Assembly: GCF_023078275.1 (NCBI RefSeq)
Contig: NC_062975.1
Span: 15,971,141 to 16,035,140, forward strand
Length of the DNA stretch: 64,000 nt
DNA from: Leguminivora glycinivorella
Lineage: Eukaryota; Arthropoda; Insecta; Lepidoptera; Tortricidae
Direction: 5' to 3'
The first letter of the stretch is position 1, and each line of letters starts with the position of its first letter. The notes under the pieces were generated by a model, which worked only from the letters and a program-made list of their open reading frames with translations, ran no database searches and was not told the origin of the DNA. The translations under genes and the position numbers were made by a program. This document shows, in pieces, positions 24,805 to 36,103 of the stretch.

Positions 24805-27800
24805 TCAGTTGGCGAGGTAGCTGCTGGTGCAGAGGCAGCCGGCCACAATGGGCAACACCCGAGGCACCCACTTGTACTTCAACTCGTTGGGTAGGTCCGC
24901 GTACAACTGGCCTGCGCGCTCGCGTTCCTCTTTGCTGTTGCTGCCTTTTAGTACTGTTAACTGAAACGAATTAGGGAATATTATGCAAAACTGTGAGCAG
25001 AGGGCGCCGCTGGAGCATTGAGGAGGGCCTACCGCAAACCATGTTCGGCAATCGGCATAATGCCCCTTTATGGCGCTTTTAAATTCCTGCATAGGTAAGT
25101 ATGACACTTCACAAAATAGTAGGTAAGCAAACCGCATTGTAGCGTCATTGAGAAAAACTTCTCGAAATATTGTTTCAATACTTTGGGAGACTTTCAGTAT
25201 TTACGAGTACTAGAGTAGCAGTGGACCTTATACCAATCAGTGGACCTTATTGCAAAAAGGGTTCTACTCGTATTCTTGGCATGTATAAGGTGCTTTGTCT
25301 AGCGAGTTCCTCGAGTTCACCTGTGTCGCGTTTCTCAAAGCTATAAGCGGATTTTCAAATTTATATGAGAAAGAAAGAGACTTGCATGCTTGTAGCTTTG
25401 TGAAATGGGTCACCTGTCGAAGTAATGATCCGACCCGTACTGAAACATGTGAATCATTTTCTGGCACCTACGGCTTGGTACACTTGTTGTCGTCGCAATG
25501 CTGATCGTGGCCTGATGGTATTAGAATACTGGTCGAGGTAAAGGCCCGACGCGTACTGAAACATCTGTGGAGTGTAAGCTACTTACGTTATAAATAATCT
25601 TCTGACACATACGGCTTTGTGCATTTGCATCGCAGGTGAGGTTCCGTATACCTTTTGCGGCTACCACAGCGATATGCCGAGCGCATCCCTCAGGTTCAGG
25701 GTGGCTAGCCGAATGGCACAATCGCTCACGAAACGCTCACGAAACGAAGCGCTAGTAGATATCTATCTCTATCGCGCTTGCGTATTGCCTGGTATCTAGT
25801 CGAGGTAATTGTCCGACTATTGCTGCAAGATGTTTATCTGTGGAGTGTATCTGAGCTACTTACATTATATATAATTTTCTGGCACCTATACGGCTTTGTG
25901 CACTTGCTGTCATCGCAGGTGAGGTTCCGTACCTTCTGCGGGTACCACAGCGCCATGCCGAGCGCATCGCTTAGGTTCACGTAGTGGTCGAGGTAATTAT
26001 CGGACTCGTACTGAAATATTTCAAAATTTTGCCGTTGTATTTTCTTGCTCTACACCTAGAAAATTGTCGTTGTTTCCACAAGGAGGTATAGTTCCACAAT
26101 GCATTAAATAGTAAGGAACGCAGAGAACTCGAAGATAATTGAATGATAAACCAAAAACTTTGGTGTACTTAGTTACCTATACCTATTTAAATTAATTGGG
26201 AATTAACAGAAATAAAGTTTGATTTTGAAGAACCGAAGGAATGTGATACTTAGTTATATAACGTTTGCACTTCTTGTACGTGCGTGTGTTCAAGATTATT
26301 AAAATACATACATTGATTTAGGTACTAAAATTATTAGAATGATGTGCACTATACTTACGCTACGTTCACAGTTACATGGAACATTTGATATCGCATGCTG
26401 GAAATTAAGAGTTAGATTTAGTTCATTTGTCTTAAACAAGGTTTCTGAATTGAACTATAGTAAATTATTCGTCCGTAATTGTTGACGTTTTAGAATTCGT
26501 TACTTGATAGCGTTATTCATATGGAGAAATTGAACAGCGCACAAAACAATTGACTACTTAGGTACAGTCAGCCAAGAAAGTGGTTTACCACTTTTCGACT
26601 CTAATTTAAACACATAAGGTCGAAAAGTGGTAAACCACTTTTTTGGCTAACTGTACTACAACCAAAAGTTACATACATTTTCCGAGACGTACGCTATCTA
26701 GTCAATGGGTACTTATTTTAACGTCAAAACTCAGGTAGATCCGAGGTCCTTGTACCTTAGGACAGGTAGTTTAAACTCTAATCACTAAATATGTTAACGT
26801 ACGGAATACTAACATTAGTGTGCTTTTTAACTTTAATATTCCCTCTCTTCCTCGTCCTAGTTTCGACCGAGTTATCAAGCAGGATGATATCGTTCCTGAT
26901 CATATTCGCGTAGTCGACTATAAACTCTGGTAGCGGCGCCGGCCGGTCAGGCTCCGGGTAGTCAACAGGGTAGTCAATCCCGACTACGTAGTTGTGAAGG
27001 TCGGTGCGAGCGTCGACCATGTAGGCATCCATGTCTGACCGCTTTGCTGATGCCCGCGGGAGCCAGGATTGGATAGCGACCAATAAACCCAGACAGACGA
27101 GTATGAATACACAAGTTCTGGATACCTGGAAGAAATTATTCTCATGATCGATTATTCAAAAGTGACAAGAGAGGCTCGAAACAAAACTTAGAAGATGGTT
27201 GAGATGATACCTGGATATTTGATGAACTGACGTTACTTAACATAGGTAGGTATGGTTATGAATAATACATTCCGCAGTTTTTAATGAAAATACACGTAGG
27301 TATGGAAAAAGAAGGCCGGTAGGTAAGGGAATGTGTACTTACACATTGTCTTAAGTATTTTGGAGCATATTATCAATATATAGACGACCGGTCTGGCCTA
27401 GCGGGTAGTGACCCTACCTGCTAAGTCGCGGTCCCGGGTTCGAATCCCGGTAGGGGCATTTATTTGTATGATAAGTACAGATATTTGTTCCTGAGTCATG
27501 GATGTTTTTATATTATATATATCGTTGTCTGAGTATTTGTATATTATATATATCGTTGTCTGAGTACCCACAACACAAGCCTTCTTGAGCTTACCGTGGG
27601 ACTCAATCAATCTGTGTAAGAATGTCCTATAATATTTATTTATTTTATAAGTAATATTCTACGAAACAAGATTTCACAACCATAACTACCTAAGTCAGTT
27701 CATGAAATATCTACCTAGGTGTCGTCTCAATCATCTTCTAAAAACTTCTAATTTGCTACAAAAAAATTGTTTTCAGCCTCTCTTGACACTTTTGAATATT

Positions 27801-28548
27801 AGGTATAGCCTCGTAGCGCCCACCACACAATTTTTTTGCTAGGGAATTTTGATTCTTATTGTACTTGAGATTGAATTCAATTTCATTTGTTCGAGAAATT
27901 TTAGAAACAAAAGAAATTATATTTTATTTGTTTACATGAAAATTACTTTAGAAAGTACATTGGGCGCCACGAGGATAGGTAATATAAATATAAAGGCGTT
28001 ATGAAGTCACTGCTCATTCTCGGCGATATCGCTACGCGTTCGTAAGTCGCCAAAATGTAATATCTAGCGTCCTAACGTAGCAGCGGAACGTGTGATGCTG
28101 ATAAGTTTATTTATACTAAATCTGTTTGATATTTACTATAATTATATTATACCTATTAGTAATTATGATAAATCCGTTTACAGTCAATTGGAAGTCTCTA
28201 TTTTAAGTAACATTTTTGTACGCACAATAATTCCAGTCGCGTTTTTATAATCCTCGTACTTTAAAAAATAATCCTGTACATATTCTCTATTTTAACACTT
28301 TTTGTTAACAACACTAAATAATAAATAGGTTCTCAATTAAATACAAAACCAATTTTTGAGTTATTTAAATAAACAATTGAGTTTTCAATAAAACAATCAC
28401 GCACACGGAATATCTCACTTCGATAAAAAAAACCCAAAGCAAAGCAAGATTTGGAACCACTTCGCCTTATGAAACTTTAAAAAGTGCACTAATTAAAATA
28501 ATAGAAAAAAAAATATATTCCTAAAACTATGCCAAACGAACTTACCAT
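24805..28548 (-). CDS. Ptth: Prothoracicotropic hormone (PTTH) precursor, complete, five exons
   Basis: Exons on the minus strand: 28548-28546 (only the ATG), 27125-26814, 26397-26359, 26010-25864, 24960-24805. All introns are GT-AG and all junctions are phase 0. The product is 218 aa (Bombyx PTTH is about 224). Residues 1-28 form a hydrophobic signal peptide. The propeptide holds the family hallmark IVDYANMIRNDIILLDNSVE, followed by the dibasic site RTRKR at 91-95, so the mature hormone would start at G96. Seven cysteines (113, 115, 150, 155, 161, 209, 211) match the CxC...C...C...C...CLC pattern of lepidopteran PTTH. NLT sequons are at 147 and 167. PTTH is secreted from brain neurosecretory cells as a disulfide-linked dimer and signals through Torso to trigger ecdysone synthesis. 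The ending PNELKYKWV...CLC is also family-typical. Confidence 0.94.
25425..25850 (-). pseudogene. Decayed tandem copies of PTTH exon 4
   Basis: The last PTTH intron contains partial copies of exon 4 (25864-26010). One (about 25566-25820) keeps its start, the NLRDALG and RNLTCD parts and a GTAAG-type donor; it carries a TGG-TAG stop and small indels and is split by an inserted repeat at about 25705-25795. A second (about 25450-25547) keeps the acceptor and YLDQY, has a large internal deletion, and keeps CDDNKCTKP followed by a stop. A third is only the acceptor and first residues (YGSDHYFDR, near 25420-25437). None can restore a seven-cysteine hormone, so they are read as relics. Confidence 0.75.
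25705..25795. repeat. TIR repeat of the 3236 family, partial, inside a PTTH exon relic
   Basis: Contains CCGAATGGCACAATCGCTCA and the CTATCTCTATCGCGCTTGCG segment of the family; it interrupts one exon-4 relic. Confidence 0.65.
26359..26397 (-). CDS. Ptth: PTTH 39-nt micro-exon carrying the CxC motif
   Basis: Minus-strand acceptor TTTCCAG, 39 nt encoding HAISNVPCNCERS, donor GTAAGT. It is in phase 0 with both neighbours and supplies the first two of the seven conserved cysteines. Without it the protein would lack the CxC seen in all lepidopteran PTTHs. It is too short for an ordinary ORF search. Confidence 0.88.
26561..26657. repeat. Foldback element with GGTACAGTCA tips
   Basis: GGTACAGTCAGCCAAGAAAG pairs with CTTTTTTGGCTAACTGTACT; inner stem GTGGTTTACCACTTTTCGAC pairs with its inverse. 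Just downstream of PTTH exon 2. Confidence 0.8.
27384..27650 (+). mobile_element. tRNA-derived SINE (second family), copy 1
   Basis: Head CGACCGGTCTGGCCTAGCGG and B-box GGTTCGAATCCC, then a body shared with 38884-39134 (GTTCCTGAGTCATGGATG, CTTACCGTGGGACTCA) and a TATTTATTTATT tail. Lies just upstream of PTTH exon 2. Confidence 0.8.
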
Positions 28549-28577
28549 TTTATCCTAATCGCACCAAATCCTTGTGT

Positions 28578-28615
28578 CAAATGAGATCGGTCAAGAAACC
28601 AATCTTGCTTATATA
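28578..28615 (-). promoter_or_regulatory. PTTH core promoter: TATA box and initiator
   Basis: On the minus strand TATATAA lies at 28615-28609. The arthropod initiator TCATTTG lies at 28584-28578, with its A at 28582, 33 bases downstream of the TATA start. The ATG at 28548 would follow a 5' leader of about 34 nt. Spacing and motif match the usual insect TATA-Inr arrangement. This is inferred from sequence only. Confidence 0.6.
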
Positions 28616-30043
28616 CGGCCAATGATTGACAGCTATATAAAGGATCCATTAGGGGCTGAACTTTCGCTCGCTAGACCCCCCCAGGTATTGATAACAATAG
28701 ACTAACGAGCTAAACAAAAGAGGGTGTCGCAGTTCATACCTCCGGAGTAAGGAGTGATATCCACAAGTGAGGCTAAGCTCGACGCTGCGTGTAATCGATG
28801 GATATTTTATTATGTTACTTACCTGTGTTAAAAATGTCCGGGTATGCTTTAAAAATTCCATACTTATTTATTTCAAATTATGCATAAGTGTTCGCTACTG
28901 TACTTACCATAGATCAAACTACCCATATTAAACACAAGAAAAATAAAATATAGAAATAACGGCGGGCCCTCATAATACGCATCATCTCTCTTTAAAGACA
29001 CTTAGTAGGCCCCAAAGGTACCTAGATGGGTACCTGGTTTTATCGTCTCTCCTTACCACGCCATAGGTCGTTTATACAAAATGTATGTGTTGTACAACGT
29101 ATCTAACAAAAATAACATTTTGCACTGTTTGCATTTTGTAAAGCCGCAACTATAGTACAGTAGTATTAGATACTTAATTACGCATAAAAAGGAATGAGAA
29201 CAAAGTTATGACACGAGGAAAATAAATATGATGGTCTTTTTTATTCTAGTATTATATTAATTTAACCACTATAAATGTTAAATAAGTTACCTATGTATTA
29301 GCATTTAATATTGAGTTATTAATTTTTTTTTAAATGTTACTTCGATAAAATACCTACCCGCTGCAATAACCGCAGTGCATCAAACGCTCATAAAAACATA
29401 TCTTCATGGCTATAAGATTTTAAGAACATTTTCGTTTGATGCGCAAGGAAACGCTTATGTGGTTGGTTGACGAAATCGCACTTGCGCGGGATTGCTCACA
29501 TATACTGCAAGTTTGACACATATTCGTGCACAGTCCCGTAAGCCACGTCCTTACAAAGAAATATTTAAGTCAATGATCTTCATTATATGTGTAAGAAATA
29601 TCCTTGTTTATTACATGAAATGCGATCCTTTGACGCAAATGGTTAGGGTTTGCTAAACCTATTGGCCAAGCCAATAGGAAACGTCTTATTACGTCGACAG
29701 CTGCTTCGGTTTTTTTAATCACAAAATGGTAGGTTTCGTCCTGTAGCTCTGCTACACAGTACATTTTATCGCACTTGATCTGTCAAGTGCACTAAGTCTT
29801 TAACATTGGTAGGCCGGTAAGTGATATTTTTAAGCTAGGCTAAAAGTAAAAAAAATGTTGATGGTTTCTAAAAATGAGTAGTTTTTTTTTTGATCTTTCT
29901 GCCTTCAGACAGGCAACCTTGAGCACCCACCTACTCGGATATTGGGTAGTACCCAATGTCCCAGTTGTAGGGCACCAAACTCGCAGATTTTACGGTCGAG
30001 TTCTTGATTTAATCCCAACAATCTTTCTTATTATTTATAATTA
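28616..30043. other. Intergenic DNA upstream of PTTH
   Basis: AT-rich; no exon or recognised element. May hold PTTH regulatory sites, but none could be identified. Confidence 0.3.
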
Positions 30044-30171
30044 ACACTTTCGAAACCGGGCTCTACGCGGCGCTACGACATTTTCGCTACATACGGGGAA
30101 ACCCATGTAATCGGCTACGCTTCTACGAGCGGTGTACCCGACAGTCGGGTTCTTGGTAGCGAAAGTGTTAA
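30044..30171. repeat. Foldback element with TTAACACTTTCG ends
   Basis: TTAACACTTTCGAAACC and TAGCGAAAGTGTTAA are inverted ends bounded by TTAA, as expected of piggyBac-type MITEs. Confidence 0.65.
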
Positions 30172-30557
30172 CCTCATGTAAGGACGTCATTGAGGGAGAC
30201 AAACTTCCATTACGTCCACAGTGACATTGAACATAAGGCCGAGAACAATGGGGTATCCATTACCCTCTGATATTGATAAGTTTTGAGGAAAATCTCCCCG
30301 GTAAGTGTACCTATCCTTTTAGATAATGATTATGTCTTACATTGACTGTGTAATTTTATTTTGATACGACCATAATCAGAATAGTGTGCCCTTATTTACG
30401 GCAAAATAAAAGAAGAAAACAAGTAACTAAATTAACGTAACAAAGTTATACCGAGCGTGCATGAACTGTAGGAGGCAGATCGGAAGCGGTCAGATTTCCT
30501 AATCACAGAATATATACCTAGTAGTACAAGTACCAGAAGGCTCACTGCTTTGATGTT

Positions 30558-30708
30558 CACAAAAAAACCCCCGAGCGCGACATAGTGGACCGATTTTCAC
30601 GAAACATGGCTAAGAACACTCCCGACTAACTCAGCTTTCAATCAAAAAAAACTAAATCTAAATCGGTTCACCCGTTCGGGAGCTACGGTGCCACAGACAG
30701 ACACACAC

Positions 30709-30739
<31 letters not shown>

Positions 30740-30785
30740 CGTCAAACTTATAACACCCCGTCGTTTTTGCGTCGGGGGTTAAAAA
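30558..30785 (-). mobile_element. Lep1-like microsatellite element, copy 2
   Basis: Minus-strand copy with a degenerated GTCT array (30695-30740) and the CGTCGGGGGTTAAAAA end. Confidence 0.7.
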
Positions 30786-31308
30786 TGCCCGCTTTCATAA
30801 TTCTTACCTACATTAACAAAACGGATCCCACGCGAGCAGTCGATATTGAGTTCTATTGCGCCGCGCGAGGGTTGTTATCACTGAATTGGCGGCGAATGGC
30901 CAATGTCCATACGTGTAGCTCGGTGAGAGCCGACTGTCTCAATGTATGCCACAAGATGGCAGAACCTAGTATACACGAACGAGAACAGTAGAGACCAGCA
31001 ATTGCTTTAGCGAAAAGTAAAAAACCCTGTTATGTACACCACAAATGGATCCTTTGTTTTTATTTACGTACCTACCTATAGGATTATATGTATATCGCGA
31101 AAAAAATGAGATTTTCGGTAGCTTTAGATATCAAACCTATATAAATAGCCAGGCGGTTATTTATAGTTTTTGATATCTTAATCCGCCGACCCACTTATTA
31201 GTATCGAGTCGGTTAGTTTGTGCGTTGCGGGCAAAGTAAAATGTGCCACAATAGTAAATAATGTGCCACACGTGCCGCCGCATTGCCGTCGCCGGTCAGC
31301 CTGTCGCA

Positions 31309-31450
31309 GCTAAGTGCGTTTTCACATTAACCGGTCCGATATCGGATATAGGACCGATATACCATACATTTAAGCCTCCATCTTAAATTTTTGCCTTTGA
31401 AATCCTTCCGTCATCCGATATCGGATCGGATAATGTGAAAACGCACTAAC
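31309..31450. repeat. Foldback element with AGTGCGTTTTCACATTA ends, copy 1
   Basis: AGTGCGTTTTCACATTAACC and GGATAATGTGAAAACGCACT, with inner GATATCGGAT inverted parts. Partial relatives at 41336-41480 and 47710-47820. Confidence 0.8.
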
Positions 31451-32271
31451 CGGGCCAATGCACTACTAAGGTGTGTGAAGATCGGGTTCCACTTAAGAGG
31501 ATGTCCTCCCGGTACTCCGGAACATGGTTAATTCTAGTCTGCAAGTTGCAACACCGTGTAATGCAGGCATTATTCTGAAGTGGCCGATGAGGTGGTGGAG
31601 TTTGTTCGCCGGAACACTGCATGGCTACATTGGCTACGCACTAAAGGAGCTGCTATTAGGTTATTAAGAAGTTGCTATTAGGTACAAAGCCTGAATGAAA
31701 AATTACCCCCGCATTTTTAAAATAGTTACTGAACTGTAATTAGTTAAAGAGTGCTTGGTCCCTTTCTCACATATACATAAGTCAACATGACAGATAAGGA
31801 CAAGCGATTTTTTGGCTAATTCAGGTTTTTAAAGCGTTAATGAACAGCGTCATTAGTAGTTGACAAGATATTATTATGTATTAACACTAGAATAAGTCTT
31901 TTAATATAATTTAAGGTACTAACTTTTAAAATGAGTGCTTCATTTCGCCGTTAAACGTAAGTTTGGCGAAAAAAAAACTAGAAACTGTATAACTGTAACC
32001 TTTGTTTTCAATAAATAAATAAAAAAAAAAGCAAAAGGTACAATCGCGCCACTATGTGCACTTCAGCTCGCGCGCGGTTGCTGCAGGACACCCATCGCAA
32101 GCACAGGCTAACTGGCCGTAAAGTATTACATTTCGGCGGTAAGGGGGCAACCTGCCCAATCCTGCGCCTGGCATCTCATTCTTACTTATTGCAACGCGCG
32201 ACGACAGGCAAGGTCGTATCAAAACAGTAACAGATTATTAAATCGGAATAGTCATCGAGGGACGTTTCTCT

Positions 32272-32400
32272 ATTGTTACTGGGAATCTGAACTTTTATTT
32301 TTAACCTGTATATTCAACAGCAGAATAAAAATAGTCTTACGGCTGCACATAAAATTAATGTTAGTGATGATTACTTTATTTCTTTTTCCCAGTAACGCAG
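32272..32400. repeat. Foldback element with TTACTGGGAA ends
   Basis: ATTGTTACTGGGAATC and TTTCCCAGTAACG are inverted ends. Confidence 0.5.
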
Positions 32401-32756
32401 AAAAGGCGGCAGGAAGGAAAAAACGACGGTAAGAATCAACGGCTTTATATTCACATATATAAAAACTTTTTGTGGGTGTTTAACGATACAAATTAAACAT
32501 TACATAACAACAATATTTATTTGTGTGCTGTGAGTTTTTGGAAAGATATTATTATGATTTACTTGAAAACATTGGCATGGTTAACATAGGGTGCGCAGGG
32601 CCAAAGTTGGAAGTATCTGGTAGTCGGGAAGTGGGTTGAATTATGTTTTACATTTTTTGACGCGTACAAACATAGTTACATACATATGTAAGTATCAATC
32701 AATTTTTGACCTGTACCAACAAATTTCTCACATAAGTATGTAACTATGTAAGTAAT

Positions 32757-33023
32757 TGGGTGACTCAACTTTTTCTTGCCTGTTATTGCCATAGTTGTCC
32801 CATGTTAGTCCCCTGAGTCACGCTGGTTTTATGCAAAATTATGCTACTGAAATTATGCAAGCATGGATGTTTGTAGGTGGAAAATTAAGGAAAGGGCTTG
32901 TTAACACCAGAAAAATGCATGTTTGCATAGTTTAAGTAGCATAATTTTGCATAAAACCAGCGTGACTCAGGGGACCGTAACCATGGCAACAACAGGCAAG
33001 AAAAAGTTGATTCACCCAATTGA
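32757..33023. repeat. 267-bp palindromic element
   Basis: TTGGGTGACTCAACTTTTTC pairs with AAAAAGTTGATTCACCCAAT; CCTGAGTCACGCTGGTTTTA pairs with TAAAACCAGCGTGACTCAGG; the arms also include the GCATAATTTTGCATAA segment. Confidence 0.8.
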
Positions 33024-33324
33024 TTTATTAATATACCTACAGCAAGTTAAATAAAAGCTTGTGGTTGTGGAACGTTAGCTAAGACAATTCTATACGTAAC
33101 TTCTTCGACTCCTACCAGAGTGTAGTTTAAAGAATATCTGACATATTGTGCCCCAAACGTTTAATCTCTTTCTTAACAATTTGAGTGACGTATCATAAAC
33201 ATGTGTCATCAAGAGTGCGTTGTGAGCAGCATCGGGTTTTTGCGGAGAGTGCGGATCGCGAGCTCGTAGGCCAGCGCGCCCTGAAAACAAACGTATTATC
33301 TGAAATACGATACAAGTGCAGAAA

Positions 33325-33655
33325 GCGCTGGTGGCCTAGCGGTAAGAGCGTGCGACTTTCAATCCGGAGGTCGCGGGTTTGAACCCCGGCTCGTACCAAT
33401 GACTTCTTCGAACTTATGTACGAAATGTCATTTGATATTTGCCAGTCGCTTTTCGGTGAAGGAAAACATCGTGAGGAAACCGGACTAATCCCGATAAGGC
33501 CTAGTTACCCTTCGGGTTGGAAGGTCAGATGGCAGTCGCTTTCGTAAAACTAGTGCCTACGCCAAATCTTGGGATTAGTTGTCAAAGCGAACCCCAGGCT
33601 CCCATGAGCCGTGGCGAATGCCGGGATTAACGCAATGAGGATGATGATGTGCGAT
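33325..33655 (+). mobile_element. tRNA-derived SINE, full-length-looking
   Basis: Head with Pol III A-box-like TGGCCTAGCGGTAAGAGCG and B-box GGGTTTGAACCC, an unrelated body, and a GATGATGATG tail. Not a functional tRNA: no folded acceptor stem and the body continues. Confidence 0.75.
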
Positions 33656-34469
33656 AAGTTTATCTCTTTGATTTTGCTGACACCTACTGACATAATGTAA
33701 ATTTATTAATTACCGCTACCTTAAGGTTGTCTGGAAGAAATCGCTCTTTAGCGATAAGACCGCCTGTTGTTTATCTTTGTTCATGTGGTTTCTATATTTT
33801 GTATTGTTGTTTTTTATCAAGGTGTGCAATAAAGAGTATTTGTATTGTATATTTTCTGAAATACAATACAAGTGCAGAAAAGAAACGAGTGGCGATAATT
33901 TAAAACATGATCGAAGGGAGTGTTTCAATAGTTCAATATTTGCATCACATACATATTACAATAGGTCATACATCGCCGTGTGCCTGCTATACGGCCACAA
34001 TTCAAAAAACCGTTTTTTCGAGAAATCGCGTCTTAAAGTTTTGAGAGTATAGTTGAGGCTGTTGAATAGGATCTTACTTCCTAAGTTTTAGGTATATAAA
34101 TTTGAAATTTGGCTTCTTTTACTCGGAATGATATAACCTTTCATAAGATCACGCCACTTTTCGCGAAAAAAAATTTTTTTTCTAGATACAAGGCCTGAAA
34201 GACAGGTATTTAGAGTTATGGCTGTATTGCAGAAACATTTTTTTAAGATTTTGAGATGCGTCCAAAATTAAACGAGATTATTGGATAAAGGTACCTTGCA
34301 AATATATATGAAAAACACCAAATAGTTAAAATAATTTTATTTACGAACTTTGACAGTAACGATAGCAATAATTATGTGTAACTAACTAGCTTATAATCAT
34401 CAACATTATACCACCATTCGTCATTACCAAATAATATTAATTATTTAAAATTGAAACAAATTAAACTTT

Positions 34470-35290
34470 ATAGCTTACGATATTGGAGTCACCCTGAATA
34501 GAAGCCTGAATTTCAAGGAACACCTCACCAGCCTCTTTGCGAAGTTCAAGACCCGGAACAGCATCATTCAGAAGCTTACTGGAACTACCTGCGGTGCCAA
34601 CGCAGCAACATTTCGGACAAACGCGCTATCCCTAGTCTACTCCTCTGCCGAGTAAGCCTCAGCCTCAGCGGTGTGGCTGAACAGCACCCATACTACCGCA
34701 GTTGACGCCTAGCTGAACCACACTATGCGACTCATCAGGGGCTACCTAAAACCAACTCCCACACACTGGTTGCCGGTGCTGAGTCATATTTTACCTCTAA
34801 ACTTCCGCCGAGAAAAGTGCCTATTTCGTGAAATCGCCAAGATTCGAGCAGACACAAGTTTACCCATCCACCGAGACCTCGACGCGCTAAAGGCTCTCAG
34901 ACTGAAGTCTCGACTACCCCCCGCAATTAAATTCCACGAAAGTGGGTCACAAGTAAGCCCCTTAGAGGCATGGATAATGGACTGGGTTAGCCAGAGCTCT
35001 GTCTAAGGAGCTGTTCGAGTTGATACTGGGGCCCGACCGATGGTTTGGTGTAGCCTGAACCGTTTTAGGACAGGCATCGGAAACTGCTCATCTCTGTGGT
35101 GCAGATAGGGATGGCGCGAGTCTGCGGAGTGCCAGTGTGATCACACTGGTCACCCAGATCAGACGTTGCACCATATAGTCTTCGAGTGCCCCATAACCAA
35201 GTTTAGCGGAAAAAGGGGTGATCTTAAGACACTTTCGACAAATGCCGTTGAATATCTTAAGTTAGTTTTTCAATAATTGATGTAGAGAAC
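34470..35290 (+). mobile_element. CR1/Jockey-type LINE reverse transcriptase fragment
   Basis: Translations such as GVTLNRSLNFKEHLTSLFAK, TFRTNALSLVYSSAE and LNHTMRLIRGYLKPTPTHWL match the RT C-terminus. In-frame stops and frame shifts show it is dead. Confidence 0.8.
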
Positions 35291-35539
35291 GACGTGTAAG
35301 CCATACGATAAATAAATGCAGACGGGTAAAAATAATTATGTCCTCAGTAATGAGCCATATTGAACCGCGCTTCTAAGAAAACAAAGTTGAGATCTGTTTA
35401 ATCATTTTGTGTAGTAGTTTCGGCGTCGGGCTGGTAATTTTGTAATAAAAAGTGTGATACTGACTGCTGTGACACAATATTTAAAGGGAATTATCGCAAT
35501 TATCACTCAAATTTTTAGGACGCAACTCAAAAGTTAGAT

Positions 35540-35757
35540 TTAAAACGTGTGCTATACAGCCACAACTCAAAACGGCCGTCGGTTTACATGCGAACATACT
35601 GGCAAGTGGCCGTATTGCAGGGAATCTTCTGACAATTTATGGTCAATTCCATACGGCCACCAAGGTCGTAAATTGAACAATTTAGAACACGAATCTGCAA
35701 TAATCCAGAAAATTAAAAATTTTGAGTTGTGGCCGTATAGCAGGCACACGGCGACAT
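35540..35757. repeat. Foldback element with GCCTGCTATACGGCCACAA ends
   Basis: The left end GCTATACAGCCACAACTCAA pairs with the right end TTGAGTTGTGGCCGTATAGC. A lone right-type end lies at 33965-34015. Confidence 0.75.
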
Positions 35758-35799
35758 GGACCCTGAAAGGGTACCTATAGCAAAAATTTGTACTTAGTG

Positions 35800-35955
35800 A
35801 CAATTTTAAATCGATACGAGTTACGAATTTCCTCTTCGCACGTGTATTGTACGACGTTTTTCAGTACACGTGGCCCATTGAAGTCTAATACTACATACCG
35901 TTTCTCGCACTAGTGCAATAAAGTAGCACCAACTCATGTACTGAAAGTAACTTTT
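35800..35955 (+). repeat. Interspersed repeat with CGCACTAGTGC core, copy 1
   Basis: GAGTTACGAATTTCCTCTTC, CGACGTTTTTCAGTACAC and TTCTCGCACTAGTGCAATAA are shared with 47228-47425. Confidence 0.65.
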
Positions 35956-36026
35956 CTATTGTTTTGCAGCGTCTATAAACGGCTTATGTCGACCAACGCT
36001 AGAAAACGCTTTGAAATAAGAACATG

Positions 36027-36103
36027 CGCGGATCCAGGGGGGGGGGGGGGAGGTCATGGGGGTAGTGACACCCCCCCCTCGGGCAAGAAACTGGATCCGC
36101 GCT
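36027..36103. repeat. Small foldback with GCGCGGATCCAG ends
   Basis: GCGCGGATCCAGGGGGGG and AACTGGATCCGCGC flank a poly-G/poly-C centre. Confidence 0.7.

Noticed and set aside
26778..27083. PTTH exon 2 read as a stand-alone 101-aa protein ending IPYVNIFSD
   Set aside because: The reading runs through a GTTAGT donor at 26813 into intron; splicing to the CxC micro-exon restores the family pattern.
27388..27470. Functional tRNA gene
   Set aside because: A and B boxes are present, but the same head plus body recurs at 38884 with a TATTTATT tail, so it is a SINE; no proper acceptor stem.
33330..33405. Functional tRNA gene
   Set aside because: Head of a SINE whose body also occurs without the head at 3515-3690.
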